From the NCBI GenBank assembly GCA_946699065.1, contig CAMPDV010000195.1, positions 186,001-250,000 of the forward strand: a stretch of 64,000 nt of DNA. Direction: 5' to 3'. The notes under the pieces are model-generated. The model was not told the origin of the DNA. It saw only the letters and a program-made list of their open reading frames with translations, and did not search any database. The DNA comes from Loxodes magnus (taxonomy: Eukaryota > Ciliophora > Karyorelictea > Loxodida > Loxodidae). The translations under genes and the position numbers were made by a program. Below, one piece after another: positions 13,501 to 26,172 of the stretch. Every line of letters starts with the position of its first letter. The first letter of the stretch is position 1.

Positions 13501-14308
13501 TAATTTATTGCTTGTTCTATCTCTTCTATAATATCCTGCTAGTTCTTACTTGTTTGTAGCCAATAAATATACTTAGATTTATTTGCAATTTATTTATAAT
13601 TCTTTATTTTAATTTGCTTGGCATAAATAATAGAATTTTTTATAGAAGCATTAAAAGTTTCTATAGTGATGTTTAAATTGCTTAAAAGAGAAAACAAGCA
13701 GGTATGAAATACATTCAAAAGTATGAATCAAAAGCTTATTTAATTTAATCTTTTCACTTGAAATTGAATTTATTAAGCTGGAGAATAAAGAGATGATTGA
13801 AAGTTAATATATTTATACTTCTTAATAACTAAATTACTAGAATCCTGATAGTTTAACTGATATTTACCTAAAGCCTAATCAGTTTGTGTATTATCTAAGC
13901 TGACTTATTAAAAGCTAATATTTTAAAAGGAATTATATGTGATTTTTATTAAATAGAGCTATCTAGCATAATTAGATTTTACTCTTAATATCTTATGAAA
14001 GTTCTTATTTTAATTAGTTTAGGAATTATTACAACAAGCACTAACTTAGATATTTTGAAATAATTTAATCTTTTATTTTATTAAAGCAAGAGATTAAGAT
14101 ATTTATATAATTTATATTGTAAACTTTAATATAGGATAAAGCAAACTAGATTAAATTGCTTAGATATATAAAGCATAAATTAAATTTAAGGGAATTACAA
14201 TAGAATTAATTAATAGATAAAATCTATAAAATCTAACTAAATTTTCATTGTAATAGCAATATAAATCCCATTAATTATAGAACTAAGATAAACTTTACAA
14301 TTTTTCTC
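10520..14308. other. AT-rich spacer
   Basis: No gene recognised. The first ~30 bp upstream of the gene A start (…gaaattaaact) are shared with copies B and D. An imperfect inverted repeat, about 12981-12991 (aatttaaacct) against 13019-13030 (agggtttaaatt), could form a hairpin with a ~30-nt loop. Confidence 0.5.
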
Positions 14309-14510
14309 TTGATCAATTTCTGTCCAGGAGGGTTGAATTCTGAGACTATCTGGTGTAGGGGAACTTCACTTGTATCCTTGGTTTCTCTTCCGAGGTTGGC
14401 ATTACATCAGCATGAGTTATTTTCTGCTGTCTCTTTGTCTCCTCATACTGATACCGGATTCCAGGTTTTACTTCTTAGGAGCTACAAAGAAGCCTTTCTC
14501 GAGGTTTATA
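14309..14510. other. GC-rich island 1, left of beta-helix pseudogene
   Basis: About 200 bp of near-balanced base composition inside AT-rich DNA. It ends close to where the decayed beta-helix gene begins. The plus strand is open for 74 codons under the standard code, but the translation shows no recognisable motif. No similarity to the island at 16541-16700 or to the insertion at 4858-5394 was seen by eye. Its nature is unknown: an element end, an RNA gene or captured DNA. Confidence 0.4.
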
Positions 14511-14539
14511 TATTAATTTTTTTGTTTGAATAGACTAAA

Positions 14540-16540
14540 TAAGCTACAAATAATTGCAAGAATAGAAGCTAAATAAAAGCTCCTTTACTAGCTTTATTAT
14601 TTCAAGTATAAGCATAAGAAATGTTAGCTTTTTATTAATCAAATTACAATCCTCCTTATTCCAAAGCTTAGTTATCTAAAATTTCCAAATCTCATAAATT
14701 TACTTTCTGCTTCATAAAATACCTGACAATTCCATATAAGACTTAGTTAGAGGAGAAAGAATTTTTATGTATTTCTAATTTATTTTTGTATAAATTCGAA
14801 TAAACAGCTAAAACTCCTCCTTATATAAATGCTATATTTTTAGTAAAATGCTATTCTTAAGTTAAGTCAAATTAGAGTTTTAATAAAATAAAAACCCTCC
14901 ATTTCATGCTAAAGTTTGGTATCTTTGAGCAACTATTTTTGAATAGAAGTAACTTAAGATAAATATGCATATACTTCGCCACTATAACTTACTTTATTAT
15001 CTTCAAATTAACAATTATCAACAAGGTTTATTATGCTAATGCTAGTAAAATAACTCTACCATAATCTAATGCTTTATTTGATAGAAATTAGTTGCTAGTT
15101 ATGAAATAAGAAATAGAGTTCTATAAATATAAACAGGCTCCTTAAGAAGCTATATTAAGCTTAAACACTTGTTTTACATAATTTAAATCTCTGATTATCT
15201 AATTAATGGTATAATTCCTCTAAACTAACTGGCTGAGTTATAACTAAAGGAATTAGAAAAAATGCTAGTGGCATTGGAAATCTCTAAATTTAAAAATTCT
15301 CCTTATTTTGCTAAGGCTTTATTACTTCTAGCTGTATTATTTTAAATCAATCTTATAATTTAATTTTAACCATAAATTGAGTCTCCTTCTTTAGCAATGT
15401 TTTCAATAAAAGCACAATTTTCAATAAGAAAAATGGAAGAATAGAAGATTAAGATAGCACCATCTCAAGTATATGCTTTGTTATGTATAAACAAATTGCT
15501 TATAATCAGTTCAGCTTTTGAGTATGTAAAAATATCAAAGCATCCTGCTCCTTATCCTGTTATATTTTAGTAAAAATGTTTCTTTCAATTTGCTAAATCT
15601 CAGAGGATCAAGTAAAACCAAAAGCTCCTCCTTTAATAGTAGCAAAGTTTTGATAAAACTAATTATCTTTTAAATAATATATAACAGATTCCTATAATAA
15701 AAGAAAGCTCCTATGCTATAAAGCACTATTCATTTTACTTTATATGCAAGAAACTTTAAAACTACGGAATTTGATAATAGTTAAGCTCCTCCTGTGTCTG
15801 ACAGACCTTTTGAAAAAGCAATCTCTAATTTACTAGATATAGGTGAAAAAAAATTATAAGGCACCTCTATATTGTTGTGCTTCATTTTGAGTAATCTGGT
15901 TTTCTGTTATTAAGCTTACATTCTAAAACCATAAATTAATACCTCCTCCTGTTAATTAGTAGTATTTAGAGTAAAGGTATTATTACTTACTTCAACAAAA
16001 TTAGAGCATAATGCATAAATAGCACCTCCTTCTCAAAAAGTACCATTATCTGCTTAGTTCTATATAAAAGAGCATTTTAATATTTAAAAAAATGTAGAAT
16101 ATTCTATAGAAATAACTTCTCCTTATACTGTAGAGTTCTTTATTAATTAACTGCGAAAATTATATTTATTTAAACCTTCTTAGCATAAAGTACTCTCCTA
16201 AGTCTCCTATTTTACTTTATATAAACTTAACTATTTTAAATAATGTCTATAGAAGTATCTTATACGCAAAAGGAACCCCCTTTCTAAGCTAAGTTAGAAA
16301 TAAATTTACATCTAAAAACATTTGTATTTGAATGGTCAGAATATAAAGTACCTCCATAATATTAATCTCTATTGTTTAAAAAGTAGCTATCAAACAAATA
16401 TAGAAATGAGTTATATGAAAATATGACTCCACCAAACTAACCTTAGTTGCCTGTAAATTATGAATTTTGTATTTATAAGAAAGAGTCAATAGAAATTAAA
16501 ACTGCTTCAATTAATTATTTAAAGTTAATAAAATTACTCC
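14540..16540 (-). pseudogene. Decayed beta-helix (Pmp-like) membrane protein fragment
   Basis: Minus-strand translation with TAR=Gln gives repeated beta-helix signatures like those of the intact gene at 18874: FGGVIFSYNS, YYGGTLYSDH, KGGSFCVQ, EGGAIYALCS, TGGGINLWF, SDTGGAQLLSNS and KGGAFGF. They do not share one frame. Shifts are needed near 15945, near 15855 (a run of eight T where seven restore the frame) and near 15640. Neither a start with signal peptide nor the C-terminal membrane domain is present. Because the neighbouring 7.3-kb gene is fully open, the shifts are more likely real decay than poor sequence. Both ends lie next to GC-rich islands. The limits are approximate. Confidence 0.7.
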
Positions 16541-16700
16541 TTGGAAGTTTCCTCTAGGGATTCACTCCTTTGGAAATTCTGTCTTAGGGTATGGTCGAAA
16601 TGATGCCCCAAAAAAACCTAATCTTTTGGCATTTTTCAACCGTTACCCAATGCCTCCAGTTCTTTCCTCTTGGCTCCTGCAAAGATTCTTGCTCAGTTTG
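16541..16700. other. GC-rich island 2, right of beta-helix pseudogene
   Basis: About 160 bp with elevated G+C, starting exactly where the recognisable beta-helix coding ends. It contains C- and G-rich runs such as 'gatgccccaaaaaaacc' and 'cctcttggctcctgc'. No tRNA, 5S or spliceosomal RNA signature was recognised and no coding frame is supported. Confidence 0.4.
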
Positions 16701-18873
16701 ATTGTACTCTATCACATTTTTTATCTTTTTCTATAGAAATTTTATATCCAATTTATTTGAACTTGACAATTTCTAGCCTAATTTAATTCTATCTTAATTT
16801 TTCTTAATTTAAGCTTTTTCACTTATATTTTTATTTATAACTAAGTTAGCAAAATCTAAATAAGGGTGAAAAGGAAATAATAATTTAGTAATGAAGATAT
16901 TTAAATGAGTTTTAAAAGCTTATTTTTATTGTATTAATGTAGATAAATAATTATTGGAATGAAAGAGAAATGTTTATTGATTTGAATTATTTAATTTTTA
17001 GTTTATTTTCCTTTCAGTCACTTTAATATTTTTGGTTTGAAATTAGTTTTCTTAATTAATCTGCATTAATTATATAATCCCTTTTTAATTAATTCTTAAA
17101 TCACTTTAGATATTCTAAATTTGTATTTAACTCTATTTAATATGGTTTAAGTTTCTTCTATTTTAGGATTACTTATCTTCTATATTTTAGTAGGATATTT
17201 AAATGTTTATAGATAAGCATGCCTAATTTAAATTAAATGAGTCTTATCTAATTTAAAGTAAAACTTAGTGTTTATGGCATCTTTTTTATTTTATCTTTAA
17301 TAATCAATTATTTATAATAAATGAAGCTAGCTTTATTACTTATATCTTAATAATAAATTAATCCTTCTTCATAATTTGGCGCTCTTTTTAAATCTCTCTT
17401 CTATTATAAAACTTAGATAGTTGATTAATTAGTATATTTATAATAGTTTCCTAATCTAAATTAAGGTATAAGGATATAAATGCTAATGTATTAAATTAGT
17501 TATTTCCCCAAGCAAGACACTTTGTATGTAATAGAATTATAATTAATCCTCTTAGCATTTTCTTCAATGTTTATCTTTCATTTGTAAATAATAATATAAA
17601 ATATCACTATCATTTATCTTAATTTCCCATGCTTATTAATGTTAATAATTTGATAAACTGGTTTCTGTATATTTAGGCATGTATCTAAAGTATTCCTTAT
17701 AAAATAGCTATTAATTAGTTTATGTATAGTAAGTTTATATTAATAAGCTAGATTTATTCTAAAACTATTTATTTTATAAAGCATAATCAATTCTAGAAGT
17801 AGCTTCTTTAGATATTATCTTTAATTTCTAAACTAAGTAAACTTCTAAAAACTTAAATATTTAGTAAAGCTACTAAAAATTAAGATATTAGCATGATGTC
17901 TTTAAGCTTATCCTATCAAAACAGAAATAAAAGTCTTCTATAATTGAAGATAGTAATGCTTATATAGCTAATATACTATAAAAGAGATATAAGATCTAAC
18001 AAGAAAGGAATTAAAGCAAGCTAAAACTAATTAATTTAATCTAAACTAATAAATATAGCAAAAGCTATAACTATTAAAATAAACATTACATTCATATTTA
18101 AAACTAAGATAAAATACTCAAATATGTACATGGTTTAGTTTATTCTAAAACTAACTAGGAAAATATAATGTTTATTAAGCTACCAAAGTACCATGTTATT
18201 AATATGTTAATAAGAAAGAAGAAATTAGAAGAAATGTTTAGGGCTAAAGCTAATAACTATTTAATAGCTTTATTTAGTTAGGAACAAATCCTTTTCTTTA
18301 TTAAAGAGAATATGTAAAATTGTGTTAGGATTGCTATAAAAATATATGAAGTTAAATAATAAAATAAAGCTTTAACTTTATGTATATTTGTCTTGAAGAT
18401 TCTAATAAATAAATTAAATAAACTGGTAAGTTAAATATAAGAAGACTTTTAAAAATAGACGATAAAGCTTCTATTCTAATAACTTAAGAAAATTTAAATA
18501 TATTAATCAAAAATAATAAAACTAAAGAATAAAATTTAAGTTATTTTCTGCTTTTAAATTAATAGAAAATGATCAGATAGTTAAAAATATTAAAGTATTA
18601 AATCATGATGCTAAAATATGAAAAAGAATAACAATAAAGAGTTTATCTGATTTATGCTATTATCTAACTGAAATATTTCATATATTTAGGCAAAAAATTA
18701 ATGTATTATTTAAGGAATATTAATGCTTGTGTTAATGATTCCATTAGAATATATGAATATAAACAAATATAAAAATAATAAATTAAAATTTAACTTTATG
18801 CCTATTTGTCTTTATCTCTCTAATGCTTATATCAAATAAACTTTAAATCATTTATTTACTAAGGAAATTAAAT
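16701..18873. other. AT-rich spacer upstream of beta-helix gene
   Basis: No gene recognised. Two loosely similar stretches, about 18325-18395 and 18727-18810, share 'tgtgtta', 'atatatgaa' and 'tttaactttatg..tatttgtctt' and look like an old direct duplication just upstream of the gene. No promoter motif could be identified. Confidence 0.4.
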
Positions 18874-21800
18874 ATGACGAGAGCAATAAGTTCATCTTTG
18901 TTACTTTTGTCGATTTTATACTCTATTTCTAAGCTTGGATGCTAAGCTATTAATGTGTATATTACAATACCTTAAATCACAAGCTTGCTATCGCTTACTA
19001 ATCTTAATGGATCTTTAGAATAACCATTCAATTCTTTTTCAAATGCGCTCCTTAGTTTGACCGAAGGAGTTTATTATGAAGTTTTCGTTTCTCCTCATTA
19101 ACATAAAGTAGATTGCTTAGTATGTTCAAAATGTACCTCTTTATGTGAAATTCTTAGAGGAGGGATAGCCAAAAAAGCACCTAAAAATATAACAATTTAG
19201 CCATTTAGCTGCAAAGACGATATATCAAACAAAACTATGTGTCTAGACAAATAAAACTAAACTACCTTATATATTCAGAAAGTACAGCTTTAGATATACC
19301 TTCAATAGTATGACTTTCTAAGTTTAAAGAATCTAATAATAAGTGGAGAATAGATAAACAATGGAGCTACATGTAACTAAATAGACTGCACTTTATTTTA
19401 AAGCAATATACTTATAAGATCCTCCAGTGCTATGATATCAATAAATAATACAACTATTAAAAACTTTTACCTAAAGTAGAATTCCTTACTTTATGGTGAT
19501 AGGAGTGTTATAGAAATTTATAACTCATCATTTTAAAAAAGCAACACTTCTGATTCAGGAGCTTCCTTAATATTGAGTAACTCTCAAATTACTATTTAAA
19601 ATGGCAAATTCATCCAAAACGGAGGGGGTGTTATAAAAGCATCCGCATGTAATATAACTATAAATGAAATTTTGATTTCAGAAAGTTACTCTCCAGCAGG
19701 AAACTTTTATTAATATAAATCTTATGTAGATTTACAAAATGGTACCTTTTATCGAAACTAGGGACTTAGTGGAGCATGCTTAAACATATTATACTCTGAA
19801 CTCCATGTAGTAAAATCCAATTTTTATGAAAATTCAGGACTTCAAGGAGCAGTTATGTATTCTAGATATTCCAATTCCAGCTTTTAAGATTGCGTTGCAG
19901 ATTCAAACTCAGCTGTAAAAGGTGGAGCCTTTTTCTTAATCTTTACCTTTAATGATTATATCTCTAATTGCACTTTTAGAAATAACTAGGCTGAAGAGTC
20001 AGGAGGTGTAATTTTTAGCTGGTTTTCCGAAATGAACGTAGTAAACAAGAGCAAGTTTATTGCGAATAAGGCTAAGATATTTGGAGGAGCTATTTCTTTG
20101 TTTCAGACAAATATAAATTTTATAGATTATAACTTGTTTGATTATAACCAAGCTGAATAATAATGGGGAGGGGCCATTTTTATAGTTAACGCTTTTATAA
20201 AGTCATTATCTGATAATATAGTATAGAGTAACATAGTTTTCTCAACAGACGGTGGGTTTTTCTATTCAATAAATGTCACAATTAGAGTACTACAAAATAA
20301 CTTCTTCTTTAACAACTCAGCTAAGAATGGAGGGGGCATCAGTATTTTCTCAAAATCTGTAGTAGAAATAGTCTTTAATAATACCTTCGATTCTAATTTG
20401 GCTTAAAATTGAGGAGCAGCCTTTTATTCTGATAGCTCAAAAGTACTCTAAATAACAAAAAATACATTTATAAGAAACTAGGCTTAATGATATGGGGGAG
20501 CTTTAGCTTTCATTAGTTCAGAAACCAGCTTAATTGAGGATTGTGTGTTCATTTAAAACGCAGCAGTTTACTTCAGCGGAGGGGCTTTGTATTTATAGAA
20601 TTCGATAGTAGAAAAAATCAATAATATTACAGCTTAGAGCAATTAAGCACTTGGAGAAAATGGAGGGTTTGCATGCTTCTAGTAGTCTTATCTTGACGTT
20701 TTACAGAGCAGTCAATTTCTGAGAAATGAAGCAAAGTAAAAAGGAGGGGCACTTTTTCTAGTATCCCAAGACAAAAGAAAATAAGCTTATATAATAGAAT
20801 GCTCCTTTATTCTCAACCAAGCTGATTCAGGAAGTGTTTTTTATTTCTAGGGTTAAAGCTTTAATATCAACAACTTGATAATAAAGTAAAATAAGGCAAT
20901 TAAATACGGAACAGTATACATAGACTTTTTATAGGCTTATTTATCTGATATAGACGTTTAAGATAATGCAGCATCTAAAGGCGCGTTTATTTATAGTGTT
21001 CAATCTACTTGGTCATTCGAAAATATCAATAGTATCAATAATGTTGCAGAAGTAAGTGGAGGAGTAATATACTCAGAATAGAGCAAAATCTAAGTTAAGA
21101 ATTTAGTTGCATAGAAAAGTTTAGCTAGATATGGAGGTTGCTTTTATCTTTCTGATACTGAAATTACAATTTTAGACAGTAGTCTTTAAAATAATGAAGC
21201 AGTTAGTAACGGAGGAAACATAAATGCCTAGCAAGGAAAAATTATTATTAGAAACACTGTATTTAGGTAGAGTACTGCTAGTGATGGTGCGGCAATGTAC
21301 TTATCCTAAGTTTCAATAAACTTATCCCAAAGTGACATTATCAGTAATAAAGCTATTTCAGGATCTATTTTATTTTTAATGAACTCAAATGCTAGCCTAG
21401 ACTTGACTAACTTCCATAACAATACTTCAATAAATGGAAATGCTTTCTATCTAGTAATATCAGACTTATTAAGCTTATAAAGATGTTCTTTCTTATTTAA
21501 TTAAGCCAGCCAAGTAATTCAAACTCTAGAAATAAAGATGATGACTATTAAGCAAAACTAATTTATAGAGAACTAAGCTAAATAAGGACTTATAGATACT
21601 AAAAACACTAATTTGGAAGTGTTAGACACTTAACTGCTAAGAAACAACATTTCTGATGGAATTTTAATAAAAATTTCCAATAGAAACTTTAGTCTGCTAG
21701 ACTGCTTTGTAGTGAACAATACAGCTCCTAAAGGATCTATTTTAGTGCTATAATACGCATAAGGTATAATATAAAATACTACTTTTGAGAACAATGAAGC

Positions 21801-24800
21801 CCTTAATGGGGGTTCTATACAGTCATAAGTTTCAATTTATTAAATATAGAAAAGCATATTTCGTAATAATAGGGCATCAAGTTAAGGAGGTGCTATTGAT
21901 GCTAGCTAAGATAAAATATAAATTTAAAGTTGCATCTTCGAGCATAATTACGCTTTTAAAGGAGCTATCTTCTTATTTTAGCAAGTAAAAGCTGAAATTG
22001 ATGATATACAAGGAACTGAAAATATAGCTAACATAGGAGCAGTGATTAAAGCTGATCAATCTAATATAACAGTTTCTAACTCTAAATTCAGCTAAAATTA
22101 TGCAAGAGAAGGAGTTATCTTTCACCTTTCATAATCAAATATATAAATAAACTGAATTGAATGTTCAGACAATGTAGCAAAAGAAATCGGAGGAATAGGG
22201 TTCCTGCAGCTAAGTAGTACATTTAGAACTGAATATTCAAATTTTACCAATAATAAAGCAGAAGAAGGAACCTTTTTATATGTGCAGAATTCATAGTTCG
22301 TAGTTTCAAAATCGCTTATTTTCAACAACCATGCTACCTCCATGGGTATCCTTAGTTTATGGACAGCTAAAACTCAAAAGGCAAGTGAAATTAAAAATAC
22401 CGAAATTTATGAAAATACAGGACAAGCTTCAACTATATTCGTTTATTAAAGCCAGCTAATTCTAAAAAGCACTTAGATATATAAAAACTAAGTAAGTTCA
22501 TTGACTTCTGGAATTATGGTTTGAAGTTCTATAATTTCTATAGAGGATTCACTCTTCTAAAATTAGTAAGCATACCAAGGAGTATTCATTTTAAGTGATC
22601 TCAATTCAACTTTAAAAATTTATAGGAGTCAATTTATAAACGGCAGCGGAGATTAAGGAAGTTCTTTGCATCTTACTAAAACTAACCTGTATTTAGATTC
22701 TGTTTCATTCGAAGGAATGTTCTCATAATAAGGTGCGATTTACGCTATTTAATCAAACTTATCAGTTTATAGAACTTCTTTTCTCAAAAGCATTTCTAAA
22801 ATTTATGGTTCGATTATCTACATGGAAAAATCATAAATTTACATGGAAAATTGCAAAATAGACAACTTCATCAGTACTGCATTAGCTTTCAAAGAAAGTT
22901 TTATAAACTTAAACTACACAAAAATTACTAACGGTATCAGTAGCCAAACCTACAGCTCTGCAATCTATTCTTTAAATTCTTAGATCAATATTTCTAATTG
23001 TATTTGCTCGCATTAATAAGCTTAGATAGGTTCATGCTTCTCTATTATAAACGATGATTTATAATACAATTACTTGATTAAAGACAATATTTTCTAAGAT
23101 AATATCGCATTTTAGCATGGAGGAGCAGGATTTTGTCAAAATGCTAACATAACTTTCTGAAATAACTTGTTTCAAAATAACCAGGTAAAAGGAGAAGGCA
23201 GTCAAATTTCTAAGGGAGGAGCATTAAAAGTAACATGTGATAAGGGTTTACTTTGCAGCTACTACTTTTAAGATAATTCTTTCTTTAACAACAAAGTAAT
23301 GAGCGTAATAAGCGAAGGCGGAGCTATTTCATTCTAAGGAACAATCCCTACATTTAAGCCTGAATTAGATAGCCTTTTAGTATGCAAACTGTTTAAAAAT
23401 AACTCAGCTTACTATGGAAATAATGTAGCCTCATTTGCATTTAAATTAAGTAATATTTCAGTCAGTGATGTGTTTGATCATTGCAATAATAATTCTATTG
23501 ATAGAAGCTTAGCATCTTAATTACCTGGCTATCCTGTTCCTGAGAATGTTTTATATATAACAGATATTTTTGGATAGATAGTTAAAACTGACAATACTTC
23601 TATCGTTTCTATTTTTTCTGAAGACGCTGATTTGTCTGGCAAGACAAGGGTATTTTCTGAGTTAGGAGTTTTTAATATTAAAGACATAATTGTCAAAGCT
23701 AACCCTGGAAAGCAAGTTCATATTTAATTAGAAACAAATTCTTTTGAAAAAGGAGATCTGGCACTAGACAAGAATATGGAAAACAAACTAACAATGTAAT
23801 TAAACATTGATAAGTGCCTTTAAGGCCAAATATTGATAGACGATACTTAATGTCAAAGTTGCATATTTGGCTAATATTCTTTAAATTAAAGTGATAAAGC
23901 TTGTAAGGAATGCATGTAAGGAGCAATGTGTTATGGCGGTGATTTAATAGCGCCTAAAGAAGGCTATTGAAGATTAAACTTTAAATCAGAGACAATACAC
24001 AAATGTCCAAAGCATAAGGCTTGCTTGGGTACATTTTTAAACAGCAGCTTTTAAAATTAATACTTCAAAATAACCAACCCTTAGTAAAGAGAAAATATGT
24101 TGCAGACAGTAAATTGACAAGGAAACTGTAAAGAAGGTTATCAAGGAGTTTTATGTGATGTTTGTGAGTAAGGCTGATAAAAAAATGGACTGAACGAATG
24201 CTAGAGATGTATGAGTAAAAAAACGACCATAATCGTATCTTCAATAGTAATAGCGTTGTTTGGTGCTTTTATATTTTATATAGTAGTATAAACTTTAAAA
24301 TCAGCATACGAATAAGAATCTTACTACGGAGTATATTTCAAAATATTCTCCAATTACATGTAATTCTCTAATCTAATATAGAGTTTCAAGTTTTAATGAC
24401 CCGACTTCTTCAATGAAATATTTTAGATAAATCAATAATACTGAGCAGCTACAGCATCTATTTTCAAACTGGATTGTATTTACTAATAAAATGAGAACTA
24501 ATATTACAACAAAGTAATGAGCAATATGGGATTACCAATAGTTATTTTAATAATAGCATTTACTTCTATTCTACTATATTCAATCATTAGAAGAAAGAAA
24601 TTCATCAAATCTATTTTTATTACTACCATGAGTGTTACTTTCTTCTAAATATACACTAACTTAATTATGGTTATCTTTAGTTCCTTTAGTTGCTACTAAA
24701 TTTCCTCAGACTATGCAGTGCTAAACGCTTATACTGAAATAGAATGCTGGAAAGGTCGTCATCGAAAATTCGTTCTATTTCTTGCGTTACCAGGTTTATT

Positions 24801-26172
24801 ACTATATGGAATATTCGTTCCTTTTATAGTTATTTTATACCTTTATAAGAAAAGAAACTTAATAAGTTCAACTCTAATAAAGTCTTAGTTTGGTTTCCTA
24901 ACAATAGGGTATAAAGATAAGTTTTATTTCTGAGAGTTTATAAAGATGTACTAGAAGTTTATAATCACCTTAATATTTATCTTCCTATAAAAATCTACTA
25001 TCATATTCCAGTTTTGGTGTCTAATCATAGTAATGCTTTCCTGTATATACCTATAGATGAGATATCAGCCTTATATTAAAAAAGAGCTTAATAGTTTAGA
25101 AATGAATTACCTAGGAATTTCGATTTCCATATTGTTCATAGGAATTTACTTTGAATCAGGAGAAAGTTATAAATTACTAGATTTAGCCTTGTTTGTGCTG
25201 CTGATAGTGATAAATGGGTATTTCTTAGTAGTATGGTTTCATTATATCTTCACAGAATATGGATACTAGACATTTACCAATTCTATGAGATTTTATTTTC
25301 GCTTATGTCACTTTAAGAAATTCATAAAGTTGAATGAGATAGTTACTAAATGGGAAAAGAAAGAAGAGTAATAAAATAAGAAGAATCAAGGAACTTTCTT
25401 CAAGCTTAAGAAAAAGATTGCCGATGCCTTAGTTTATAATAAGAAGAATAAATAATAAGAAGCAAATTAGGAATTCTATGATTTGGATTAAGAAAACAAA
25501 CATAGTAAGAAACTAAAGTTACTATTCTAGCAGCAAGATATTATTCTAATGATCAAACAATTAGAATGGACTCTCTTATATGGAACATGCTTGAAGGAGC
25601 TGTATAAACAAGTAGCTTATAATCGTTTTCTCTCTTAATAATAGTACTGAAGTTACAGGATTTCATCAATTTAATCTAACTGATGAAATTTCAAAGAAGC
25701 TTCGATTTTATTCGGAGAAAGCGATTTGATCATGAAAAAGCATAGAGAGTCAATAAAAGAAGTAAGTTTAAATCAAAGTCTGGAAAAACACTTAAATACT
25801 TAAAAGCAAGAAAGTACATTAATAGACGAAAATTTAATTGAATCTCATTTAAATAAAAATTGGAATTTAGAGCAAGAAAATAAAGAAAAAGAACCAAGTA
25901 TCTTATAGTTAGAGAGCAAATAAATTATTACAAAATAACCTCAAAATATAAAAAAAGAAATCTAAATAAGCAGGTTAAATTATTAATCAAAGTGACCTAA
26001 AGCAAAGTGAGCGTTTTATGATCATTATGAAGGATAAAAAAGTGATAATGATCAGGGAAATACAGTGCAAAGTTTCTAATTTTATGAAGACGGAGACTAA
26101 AGCGATTTGTTAACTACATTTAGAGAGAAAGGAGAAAAAATTGAGAAAATGAAAAATAAAAGCAAGGAGTGA
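18874..26172 (+). CDS. Giant beta-helix repeat, multipass membrane protein
   Basis: One uninterrupted frame of 2432 codons, ATG 18874 to TGA 26170-26172. The signal peptide (residues 1-24) begins MTRAISSSLLLLSIL. Residues about 180-1550 are tandem beta-helix units of the polymorphic-membrane-protein type, with recurring N..A..GGAI/GGG motifs. A Cys-rich module (about 1665-1780) holds KEGYWRLNF and CDVCEQGW, where both Trp are TGA. The C-terminus has several membrane helices (about 1785-2165), the motif FQWPDFF with Trp as TGA, and a charged tail of about 265 residues. At least 16 in-frame TGA codons (for example 20410, 22153, 23158, 23968, 24397, 25681) and about 10 TGG codons encode Trp. The last internal TGA is at 26008, 53 codons before the stop. 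Large ciliate families share this architecture. A surface role is inferred; no enzyme motif is seen. Confidence 0.9.

Noticed and set aside
14309..14533. Plus-strand 74-codon open stretch over GC-rich island 1
   Set aside because: No motif, no relation to the neighbouring gene, and it is explained by the low TAA/TAG frequency in GC-rich DNA.
16590..16620. C4A-rich stretch as a telomere or chromosome-breakage remnant
   Set aside because: Only one 'ccccaaaaaaacc' occurrence, with no tandem repetition.
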